Assembly (NCBI GenBank): GCA_036971475.1
Contig: JBAIZL010000002.1
Coordinates: forward strand, 132,573,740 to 132,637,739
Source: Prosapia bicincta
Taxonomy: Eukaryota > Arthropoda > Insecta > Hemiptera > Cercopidae
Length of the DNA stretch: 64,000 nucleotides
Direction of reading: 5' to 3'
Shown here: positions 23,955 through 35,440 of the stretch, piece after piece
Position numbering within the stretch: position 1 is the stretch's first letter
Layout of the letters: every line of letters begins with the position of its first letter
Position numbers and translations under genes: made by a program
Notes under the pieces: model-generated
Databases searched by the model: none
What the model was told of the DNA's origin: nothing
Seen by the model: only the letters and a program-made list of their open reading frames with translations

Positions 23955-26900
23955 CGTCCTAACACGGTCGTTCCCTTCAACCTAGTTCCCGTACTCAGTC
24001 GTCACACCACCGTCATTCCCCACAACCTAGTTCCCGTACTCAGTCGTCACACCACCGTCGTTCCCTTCAACCTAGTTCCCGTACTCAGTCGTCACACCAC
24101 CGTCGATCCCCACAACCTAGTTCCCGTACTCAGTCGTCACACCACCGTCATTCCCCACAACCTAGTTCCCGTACTAAGTCGTCACACAACCGTCATTCCC
24201 CACAACCTAGTTCCCGTACTCAGTCGTCACACCACCGTCATTCCCCACAACCTAGTTCCCGTACTCAGTCGTCACACCACCGTCATTCCCCACAACCTAG
24301 TTCCCGTACTCAGTCGTCACACCACCGTCATTCCCCACAACCTAGTTCCCGTACTCAGTCGTCACACCACCGTCATTCCCCACAACCTAGTTCCCGTACT
24401 CAGTCGTCACACCACCGTCATTCCCCACAACCTAGTTCCCGTACTCAGTCGTCACACCACCGTCGTTCCCTTCAACCTAGTTCCCGTACTCAGTCGTCAC
24501 ACCACCGTCATTCCCCACAACCTAGTTCCCGTACTCAGTCGTCACACCACCGTCGTTCCCTTCAACCTAGTTCCCGTACTCAGTCGTCACACCACCGTCA
24601 TTCCCCACAACCTAGTTCCCGTACTCAGTCGTCAGACCACCGTCGTTCCCCAAAACCTAGTTCCCGTACTCAGTCGTCACACCACCGTCATTCCCCACAA
24701 CCTAGTTCCCGTACTCAGTCGTCACCCCACCGTCGTTCCCTTCAACCTAGTTCCCGTACTCAGTCGTCACACCACCGTCATTCCCCACAACCTAGTTCCC
24801 GTACTCAGTCGTCAGACCACCGTCGTTCCCCACAACCTAGTTCCCGTACTCAGTCGTCACACCACCGTCATTCCCCACAACCTAGTTCCCGTACTCAGTC
24901 GTCAGACCACCGTCGTTCCCCACAACCTAGTTCCCGTACTCAGTCGTCACACCACCGTCATTCCCCACAACCTAGTTCCCGTACTCAGTCGTCACACCAC
25001 GGTCGTTCCCTTCAACCTAGTTCCCGTACTCAGTCGTCACACCACCGTCATTCCCCACAACCTAGCTCCCGTACTCAGTCGTCAGACCACCGTCGTTCCC
25101 CACAACCTAGTTCCCGTACTCAGTCGTCACACCACCGTCGTTCCCTTCAACCTAGTTCCCGTACTCAGTCGTCACACCACCGTCATTCCCCACAACCTAG
25201 TTCCCGTACTCAGTCGTCAGACCACCGTCGTTCCCCACAACCTAGTTCCCGTACTCAGTCGTCACACCGCCGTCGTTCCCTTCAACCTAGTTCCCGTACT
25301 CAGTCGTCACACCACCGTCATTCCCCACAACCTAATTCCCGTACTCAGTCGTCAGACCACCGTCGTTCCCCACAATCTAGTTCCCGTACTCAGTCTTCAC
25401 ACCACCGTCATTCCCCACAACCTAGTTCCCGTACTCAGTCGTCAGACCACCGTCGTTCCCCACAACCTAGTTCCCGTACTCAGTCGTCACACCACCGTCA
25501 TTCCCCACAACCTAGTTCCCGTACTCAGTCGTCAGACCACCGTCGTTCCCCACAACCTAGTTCCCGTACTCAGTCGTCACACCACCGTCATTCCCCACAA
25601 CCTAGTTCCCGTACTCAGTCGTCACACCACCGTCGTTCCCTTCAACCTAGTTCCCGTACTCAGTCGTCACACCACCGTCATTCCCCACAACCTAGTTCCC
25701 GTACTCAGTCGTCAGACCACCGTCGTTCCCCACAACCTAGTTACCGTACTCAGTCGTCACACCACCGTCATTCCCCACAACCTAGTTCCCGTACTCAGTC
25801 GTCAGACCACCGTCGTTCCCCACAACCTAGTTAACGTAATCAGTCGTCACACCACCGTCGTTCCCCACAACCTAGTTAACGTAATCAGTCGTCACACCAC
25901 CGTCGTTCCCCACAACCTAGTTAACGTAATCAGTCGTCACACCACCGTCGTTCCCTTCAACCTAGTTCCCGTACTCAGTCGTCACACCACCGTCGTTCCC
26001 TTCAACCTAGTTCCCGTACTCAGTCGTCACACCACCGTCATTCCCCACAACCTAGTTAACGTAATCAGTCGTCACACCACCGTCGTTCCCTTCAACCTAG
26101 TTCCCGTACTCAGTCGTCACACCACCGTCGTTCCCTTCAACCTAGTTCCCGTACTCAGTCGTCACACCACCGTCGATCCCCACAACCTAGTTCCCGTACT
26201 CAGTCGTCACACCACCGTCATTCCCCACAACCTAGTTCCCGTACTAAGTCGTCACACAACCGTCATTCCCCACAACCTAGTTCCCGTACTCAGTCGTCAC
26301 ACCACCGTCATTCCCCACAACCTAGTTCCCGTACTCAGTCGTCACACCACCGTCATTCCCCACAACCTAGTTCCCGTACTCAGTCGTCACACCACCGTCA
26401 TTCCCCACAACCTAGCTCCCGTACTCAGTCGTCAGACCACCGTCGTTCCCCACAACCTAGTTCCCGTACTCAGTCGTCACACCACCGTCGTTCCCTTCAA
26501 CCTAGTTCCCGTACTCAGTCGTCACACCACCGTCATTCCCCACAACCTAGTTCCCGTACTCAGTCGTCAGACCACCGTCGTTCCCCACAACCTAGTTCCC
26601 GTACTCAGTCGTCACACCGCCGTCGTTCCCTTCAACCTAGTTCCCGTACTCAGTCGTCACACCACCGTCATTCCCCACAACCTAATTCCCGTACTCAGTC
26701 GTCAGACCACCGTCGTTCCCCACAATCTAGTTCCCGTACTCAGTCTTCACACCACCGTCATTCCCCACAACCTAGTTCCCGTACTCAGTCGTCAGACCAC
26801 CGTCGTTCCCCACAACCTAGTTCCCGTACTCAGTCGTCACACCACCGTCATTCCCCACAACCTAGTTCCCGTACTCAGTCGTCAGACCACCGTCGTTCCC

Positions 26901-29900
26901 CACAACCTAGTTCCCGTACTCAGTCGTCACACCACCGTCATTCCCCACAACCTAGTTCCCGTACTCAGTCGTCACACCACCGTCGTTCCCTTCAACCTAG
27001 TTCCCGTACTCAGTCGTCACACCACCGTCATTCCCCACAACCTAGTTCCCGTACTCAGTCGTCAGACCACCGTCGTTCCCCACAACCTAGTTACCGTACT
27101 CAGTCGTCACACCACCGTCATTCCCCACAACCTAGTTCCCGTACTCAGTCGTCAGACCACCGTCGTTCCCCACAACCTAGTTAACGTAATCAGTCGTCAC
27201 ACCACCGTCGTTCCCCACAACCTAGTTAACGTAATCAGTCGTCACACCACCGTCGTTCCCCACAACCTAGTTAACGTAATCAGTCGTCACACCACCGTCG
27301 TTCCCTTCAACCTAGTTCCCGTACTCAGTCGTCACACCACCGTCGTTCCCTTCAACCTAGTTCCCGTACTCAGTCGTCACACCACCGTCATTCCCCACAA
27401 CCTAGTTAACGTAATCAGTCGTCACACCACCGTCGTTCCCTTCAACCTAGTTCCCGTACTCAGTCGTCACACCACCGTCGTTCCCTTCAACCTAGTTCCC
27501 GTACTCAGTCGTCACACCACCGTCATTCCCCACAACCTAGTTCCCGTACTCAGTCGTCACACCACCGTCATTCCCCACAACCTAGTTCCCGTACTCAGTC
27601 GTCACACCACCGTCGTTCCCCACAACATAGTTAACGTAATCAGTCGTCACACCACCGTCGTTCCCTCCAACCCAGTTCCCGTACACAGTTGTCACACTAC
27701 CATTGTTCCCTTCAACCTAGTTCCTGTACTCACTCGTCCTACCACCGTCGTTCCCTTCAACCTAGTTAACGTAATCAGTCGTCACACCACCGTCGTTCCC
27801 CACAACCTAGTTCCCGTACTCAGTCGTCACACCACCGTCGTTCCCCTCAACCTAGTTAACGTAATCAGTCGTCACACCACCGTCGTTCATTTCAACCTAG
27901 TTCCCGTACTCAGTAGTCCTACCACCGTCGTTCCCTGCAACCCAGTGCCCGTACTCTGTTGTCACACTACCATTGTTCCCTTCAACCTAGTTCCTGTACT
28001 CACTCGTCCTACCACCGTCGTTGCCTTCAACCTAGTTAACGTAATCAGTCGTCACACCACCGTCGTTCCCCTCAACCTAGTTCCCGTACTCAGTAGTCCT
28101 ACCACCGTCGTTCTCTGCAACCCAGTTCCCGTACTCAGTTGTCACACTACCATTGTTCCCTTCAACCTAGTTCCTCTACTCACTCGTCCTACCACCGTCG
28201 TTTCCCTCAACCTAGTTCCCGTACTCAGTCGTCACACCACCGTCGTTCCCCTCAACCTAGTTAACGTAATCAGTCGTCACACCACCGTCGTTCATTTCAA
28301 CCTAGTTCCCGTACTCAGTAGTCCTACCACCGTCGTTCCCTGCAACCCAGTTCCCGTACTCAGTTGTCACACTACCATTTTTCCCTTTAACCTAGTTCCT
28401 GTACTCACTCGTCCTACCACCGTCGTTCCCTTCAACCTACTTCCCGTACTCAGTCGTCACACGGCCGTCGTTCCCCTCAATCTAGTTCCCGTACTCAGTT
28501 GTGACACCACCGTCATTCCCCTCAACCTAGTTAACGTAATCAGTCGTCACACCACCGTCGTTCATTTAAACCTAGTTCCTGTACTCAGTATTCCTACCAC
28601 CGTCGTTCCCTCCAACCCAGTTCCCGTACTCAGTTGTCACACTACCATTGTTCCCTTTAACCTAGTTCCTGTACTCACTCGTCCTACCACCGTCGTTCCC
28701 TTCAACCTACTTCCCGTACTCAGTCGTCACACCGCCGTCGTTCCCCTCAATCTAGTTTCCGTACTCAGTTGTCACACCACCGTCATTCCCCTCAACCTAG
28801 TTAACGTAATCAGTCGTAACACCACCGTCGTTCCCTCCAACCCAGTTCCCGTACTCAGTTGTCACACTACCATTGTTCCCTTCAACCTAGTTCCCCTACT
28901 CAGTCGTCCTACCACCGTCGTTCCCTCCAACCCAGTTCCCGTACTCAGTTGTCACACTACCATTGTTCCCTTCAACCTAGTTTCTGTACTCACTCGTCCT
29001 ACCACCGTCGTTCCCTTCAACCTAGTTCCCCTACTCAGTCGTCACACCACCGTCGTTCATTTCAACCTAGTTCCTGTACTCAGTAGGCCTACCACCGTCG
29101 TTCCCTCCAACCCAGTTCCCGTACTCAGTTGTCACACTACCATTGTTCCCTTTAACCTAGTTCCTGTACTCACTTGTCCTACCACCGTCGTTCCCTTCAA
29201 CCTACTTCCCGTACTCAGTCGTCACACCACCGTCGTTCCCCTCAACCTAGTTCCCGTACTCAGTCGTCACACCACCGTCGTTCCTCTCAACCTAGTTAAC
29301 GTAATCAGTCGTCACACCACCGTCGTTCATTTCAACCTAGTTCCCGTACTCACTCGCCCTACCACCGTCGTTCCCTTCAACCTACTTCCCGTACTCAGTC
29401 GTCACACCACCGTCGTTCCCCTCAACCTAGTTCCCGTACTCAGTCGTCACACCACCGTCGTTCCCCTCAACGTAGTTAACGTAATCAGTCGTCACACCAC
29501 CGTCATTCCCCACAACCTAGTTCCCGTACTCAGTCGTCACACCACCGTCGTTCCCCACAACCTAGTTAACGTAATCAGTCGTCACACCAACGTCGTTCCC
29601 CACAACCTAGTTAACGTAATCAGTCGTCACACCACCGTCGTTCCCTTCAACCTAGTTCCCGTACTCAGTCGTCACACCACCGTCATTCCCCACAACCTAG
29701 TTAACGTAATCAGTCGTCACACCACCGCCGTTCATTTCAAACTAGTTCCCGTACTCAGTAGTCCTACCACCGTCGTTCCCTCCAACCCAGTTCCCGTACT
29801 CAGTTGTCACACTACCATTGTTCCCTTCAACCTAGTTCCCGTACTCAGTAGCCCTACCACCGTCGTTCCCTCCAACCCAGTTCCCGTACTCAGTTGTCAC

Positions 29901-31328
29901 ACTACCATTGTTCCCTTCAACCTAGTTCCCGTACTCAGTAGTCCAACCACCGTCGTTCCCTCCAACCCAGTTCCCGTACTCAGTTGTCACACTACCATTG
30001 TTCCCTTCAACCTAGTTCCCCTACTCAGTCGTCACACCACCGTCATTCCCCTCAACCTAGTTAACGTAATAAGTCGTCACACCACCGCCGTTCATTTCAA
30101 CCTAGTTCCCGTACTCAGTAGTCCTACCACCGTCGTTCCCTTCAACCTGATTCCCGTACTCAGTCGTCGCACCACCGTCGTTCCCCTCAACCTAGTTCCC
30201 GTACTCAGTCGTCAGACCACCGTCGTTCCCCACAACCTAGTTCCCGTACTCAGTCGTCACACCACCGTCGTTCCCTTCAACCTAGTTCCCGTACTCAGTC
30301 GTCACACCACCGTCATTCCCCACAGCCTAGTTCCCGTACTCAGTCGTCAGACCACCGTCGTTCCCAACAACCTAATTCCCGTACTCAGTCGTCACACCAC
30401 CGTCGTTCCCTTCAACCTAGTTCCCGTACTCAGTCGTCACACCACCGTCATTCCCCACAACCTAATTCCCGTACTCAGTCGTCAGACCACCGTCGTTCCC
30501 CACAACCTAGTTCCCGTACTCAGTCTTCACACCACCGTCATTCCCCACAACCTAGTTCCCGTACTCAGTCGTCAGACCACCGTCGTTCCTCACAACCTAG
30601 TTCCCGTACTCAGTCGTCACACCACCGTCATTCCCCACAACCTAGTTCCCGTACTCAGTCGTCAGACCACCGTCGTTCCCCACAACCTAGTTCCCGTACT
30701 CAGTCGTCACACCACCGTCATTCCCCACAACCTAGTTCCCGTACTCAGTCGTCACACCACCGTCGTTCCCTTCAATCTAGTTCCCGTACTCAGTCGTCAC
30801 ACCACCGTCATTCCCCACAACCTAGTTCCCGTACTCAGTCGTCACACCACCGTCGTTCCCCACAACCTAGTTTCCGTACTCAGTCGTCACACCACCGTCA
30901 TTCCCCACAACCTAGTTCCCGTACTCAGTCGTCAGACCACCGTCGTTCCCCACAACCTAGTTAACGTAATCAGTCGTCACACCACCGTCGTTCCCCACAA
31001 CCTAGTTAACGTAATCAGTCGTCACACCACCGTCGTTCCCCACAACCTAGTTAACGTAATCAGTCGTCACACAACCGTCGTTCCCTTCAACCTAGTTCCC
31101 GTACTCAGTCGTCACACCACCGTCGTTCCCTTCAACCTAGTTCCCGTACTCAGTCGTCACACCACCGTCATTCCCCACAACCTAGTTAACGTAATCAGTC
31201 GTCACACCACCGTCGTTCCCTTCAACCTAGTTCCCGTACTCAGTCGTCACACCACCGTCGTTCCCTTCAACCTAGTTAACGTAATCAGTCGTCACACCAC
31301 CGTCGTTCCCCACAACCTAGTTACGTAA
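23781..31328 (+). other. 2515-codon open frame across the 45-bp array; coding status doubtful
   Basis: The frame starts at an ATG inside the truncated transposon copy. After about 60 residues it becomes roughly 164 repeats of a 15-residue unit, typically HTTVIPHNLVPVLSR, with variants VVPFN, NVIS and RQTT. It stays open only because 45 is divisible by 3 and the unit has no stop in this frame. A second plus-strand frame (unit SRTQSSHHRRSLQPS) and, in places, a minus-strand frame (unit GTTVVGRLSTGTRLK) are open for the same reason. It ends where one base is missing near 31322 (gttacgtaat instead of gttaacgtaat). There is no visible promoter, signal peptide, non-repeat domain or splice support. 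I regard it as a repeat artefact. Confidence 0.15.
25063..27505 (+). repeat. Higher-order duplication inside block 1 (30 units, 1350 bp)
   Basis: 25063-26155 recurs at 26413-27505 with an offset of exactly 1350 bases (30 units). The two copies share rare variants: agctccc, the ccgccgtcg unit, cctaattccc, the agtcttcac unit, gttaccgtac, and the three successive gttaacgtaat units. The start of the block (gatccc variant at 24105) recurs at 26175, 2070 bases on. A third, partial copy starts near 30230, with the cctaattccc marker at 30463. Confidence 0.9.
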
Positions 31329-31408
31329 TCAGTCGTCACACCACCGTCGTTCCCCTCAACCTAGTTCCCGTACTCAGTAGTCCTACCACCGTCGTTCCCT
31401 CCAACCCA

Positions 31409-34400
31409 GTTCCCGTACACAGTTGTCACACTACCATTGTTCCCTTCAACCTAGTTCCTGTACTCACTCGTCCTACCACCGTCGTTCCCTTCAACCTAGT
31501 TAACGTAATCAGTCGTCACACCACCGTCGTTCCCCTCAACCTAGTTCCCGTACTCAGTAGTCCTACCACCGTCGTTCCCTCCAACCCAGTTCCCGTACAC
31601 AGTTGTCACACTACCATTGTTCCCTTCAACCTAGTTCCTCTACTCACTCGTCCTACCACCGTCGTTCCCCTCAACCTAGTTCCCGTACTCAGTCGTCACA
31701 CCACCGTCGTTCCCCTCAACCTAGTTAACGTAATCAGTCGTCACACCACCGTCGTTGATTTCAAACTAGTTCCCGTACTCAGTAGTCTTACCACCGTCGT
31801 TCCCTGCAACCCAGTTCCCGTACTCAGTTGTCACACTACCATTTTTCCCTTTAACCTAGTTCCTGTACTCACTCGTCCTACCACCGTCGTTCCCTTCAAC
31901 GTAGTTAACGTAATCAGTCGTCATACCACCGTCATTCCCCACAACCTAGTTCCCGTACTCAGTCGTCACACCACCGTCGTTCCCCACAACCTAGTTAACG
32001 TAATCAGTCGTCACACCACCGTCGTTCCCCACAACCTAGTTAACGTAATCAGTCGTCACACCACCGTCGTTCCCCACAACCTAGTTAACGTAATCAGTCG
32101 TCACACCACCGTCGTTCCCTTCAACCTAGTTCCCGTACTCAGTCGTCACACCACCGTCATTCCCCACAACCTAGTTAACGTAATCAGTCGTCACACCACC
32201 GTCGTTCCCCACAACCTAGTTCCCGTACTCAGTCGTCACACCACCGTCGTTCCCCACAACCTAGTTAACGTAATCAGTCGTCACACCACCGTCGTTCCCC
32301 ACAACCTAGTTAACGTAATCAGTCGTCACACCACCGTCGTTCCCTTCAACCTAGTTCCCGTACTCAGTAGTCCTACCACCGTCGTTCCCTCCAACCCAGT
32401 TCCCGTACACAGTTGTCACACTACCATTGTTCCCTTCAACCTAGTTCCCGTACTCAGTTGTCACACTACCATTGTTCCCTTCAACCTAGTTCCCGTACTC
32501 AGTAGTCCTACCACCGTCGTTCCCTCCAACCCAGTTCCCGTACTCAGTTGTCACACTACCATTGTTCCCTTCAACCAAGTCCCGTACTCAGTAGTCCAAC
32601 CACCGTCGTTCCCTCCAACCCAGTTCCCGTACTCAGTTGTCACACTACCATTGTTCCCTTCAACCAAGTCCCGTACTCAGTAGTCCTACCACCGTCGTTC
32701 CTTCCAACCCAGTTCCCGTACTCAGTTGTCACACTACCATTGTTCCCTGCAACCTAGTTCCCGTACTCAGTAGTCCTACAACCGTCGTTCCCTCCAACCC
32801 AGTTCCCGTACTCAGTTGTCACACTACCATTGTTCCCTACAACCTAGTTCCTGTACTCACTCGTCCTACCACCGTCGTTACCTTCAACCTAGTTCCCGTA
32901 CTCAGTCGTCACACCACTGATGTTCCCTTCAACCCAGTTCCCGTACTCACTTGTCCTACCACCGTCGTTTATTTCAACCTAGTTCCCGTACTCAGTCGAC
33001 ACAAAAGCGTCGTTCCCTTCAACCTAGTTCCAGTACTCAGTCGTCACACCACAGACGCTCCTTTCAACATAGTTCCCGTACGCACTCGTCCTACCACGTC
33101 GTTCCCTGCAACCCAGTTCCCGTACTCAGTTGTCACACTACCATTGTTCCCTTCAACCTAGTTCCTGTACTCACTCGTCCTACCACCGTCGTTCCCTTCA
33201 ACCTACTTAACGTAATCAGTCGTCACACCACCGTCGTTCCCCTCAACCTAGTTCCCGTACTCAGTCGTCACACCACCGTCATTCCCCTCAACCTAGTTAA
33301 CGTAATAAGTCGTCACACCACCGCCGTTCATTTCAACCTAGTTCCCGTACTCAGTAGTCCTACCACGTCGTTCCCTGCAACCCAGTTCCCGTACTCAGTT
33401 GTCACACTACCATTGTTCCCTTCAACCTAGTTCCTGTACTCACTCGACCTACCACAGTCGTTCCCTTCAACCTAGTTCCCGTACTCAGTCTTCGCACCAC
33501 CGTCGTTCCCCTCAACCTAGTTCCCGTACACAGTTGTCACACTACCATTGTTCCCTTCAACCTAGTTCCTGTACTCACTCGTCCTACCACCGTCGTTCCC
33601 TTCAACCTAGTTAACGTAATCAGTCGTCACACCACCGTCGTTCCCCTCAACCTAGTTCCCGTACTCAGTAGTCCTACCACCGTCGTTCCCTCCAACCCAG
33701 TTCCCGTACACAGTTGTCACACTACCATTGTTCCCTTCAACCTAGTTCCTCTACTCACTCGTCCTACCACCGTCGTTCCCCTCAACCTAGTTCCCGTACT
33801 CAGTCGTCACACCACCGTCGTTCCCCTCAACCTAGTTAACGTAATCAGTCGTCACACCACCGTCGTTGATTTCAAACTAGTTCCCGTACTCAGTAGTCTT
33901 ACCACCGTCGTTCCCTGCAACCCAGTTCCCGTACTCAGTTGTCACACTACCATTTTTCCCTTTAACCTAGTTCCTGTACTCACTCGTCCTACCACCGTCG
34001 TTCCCTTCAACGTAGTTAACGTAATCAGTCGTCATACCACCGTCATTCCCCACAACCTAGTTCCCGTACTCAGTCGTCACACCACCGTCGTTCCCCACAA
34101 CCTAGTTAACGTAATCAGTCGTCACACCACCGTCGTTCCCCACAACCTAGTTAACGTAATCAGTCGTCACACCACCGTCGTTCCCCACAACCTAGTTAAC
34201 GTAATCAGTCGTCACACCACCGTCGTTCCCTTCAACCTAGTTCCCGTACTCAGTCGTCACACCACCGTCATTCCCCACAACCTATTTAACGTAATCAGTC
34301 GTCACACCACCGTCGTTCATTTCAAACTAGTTCCCGTACTCAGTAGTCCTACCACCGTCGTTCCCTCCAACCCAGTTCCCGTACACAGTTGTCACACTAC

Positions 34401-35440
34401 CATTGTTCCCTTCAACCTAGTTCCCGTACTCAGTTGTCACACTACCATTGTTCCCTTCAACCTAGTTCCCGTACTCAGTAGTCCTACCACCGTCGTTCCC
34501 TCCAACCCAGTTCCCGTACTCAGTTGTCACACTACCATTGTTCCCTTCAACCAAGTCCCGTACTCAGTAGTCCAACCACCGTCGTTCCCTCCAACCCAGT
34601 TCCCGTACTCAGTTGTCACACTACCATTGTTCCCTTCAACCAAGTCCCGTACTCAGTAGTCCTACCACCGTCGTTCCTTCCAACCCAGTTCCCGTACTCA
34701 GTTGTCACACTACCATTGTTCCCTGCAACCTAGTTCCCGTACTCAGTAGTCCTACAACCGTCGTTCCCTCCAACCCAGTTCCCGTACTCAGTTGTCACAC
34801 TACCATTGTTCCCTACAACCTAGTTCCTGTACTCACTCGTCCTACCACCGTCGTTACCTTCAACCTAGTTCCCGTACTCAGTCGTCACACCACTGATGTT
34901 CCCTTCAACCCAGTTCCCGTACTCACTTGTCCTACCACCGTCGTTTATTTCAACCTAGTTCCCGTACTCAGTCGACACAAAAGCGTCGTTCCCTTCAACC
35001 TAGTTCCAGTACTCAGTCGTCACACCACAGACGCTCCTTTCAACATAGTTCCCGTACGCACTCGTCCTACCACGTCGTTCCCTGCAACCCAGTTCCCGTA
35101 CTCAGTTGTCACACTACCATTGTTCCCTTCAACCTAGTTCCTGTACTCACTCGTCCTACCACCGTCGTTCCCTTCAACCTACTTAACGTAATCAGTCGTC
35201 ACACCACCGTCGTTCCCCTCAACCTAGTTCCCGTACTCAGTCGTCACACCACCGTCATTCCCCTCAACCTAGTTAACGTAATAAGTCGTCACACCACCGC
35301 CGTTCATTTCAACCTAGTTCCCGTACTCAGTAGTCCTACCACGTCGTTCCCTGCAACCCAGTTCCCGTACTCAGTTGTCACACTACCATTGTTCCCTTCA
35401 ACCTAGTTCCTGTACTCACTCGACCTACCACAGTCGTTCC
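31409..35440 (+). repeat. Tandem duplication of about 2.1 kb within block 1
   Basis: 31409-33465 is repeated at about 33520-35440. Rare changes are copied exactly, including units short of a base (tcaaccaagtcccg), gcgtcgttccc preceded by gacacaaaa, and the cagacgctccttt unit. The offset is 2111 bases early on and 1976 later, because three units present at about 32200-32340 are missing from the second copy. Three short frames are repeated identically, 1976 bases apart. Confidence 0.9.
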
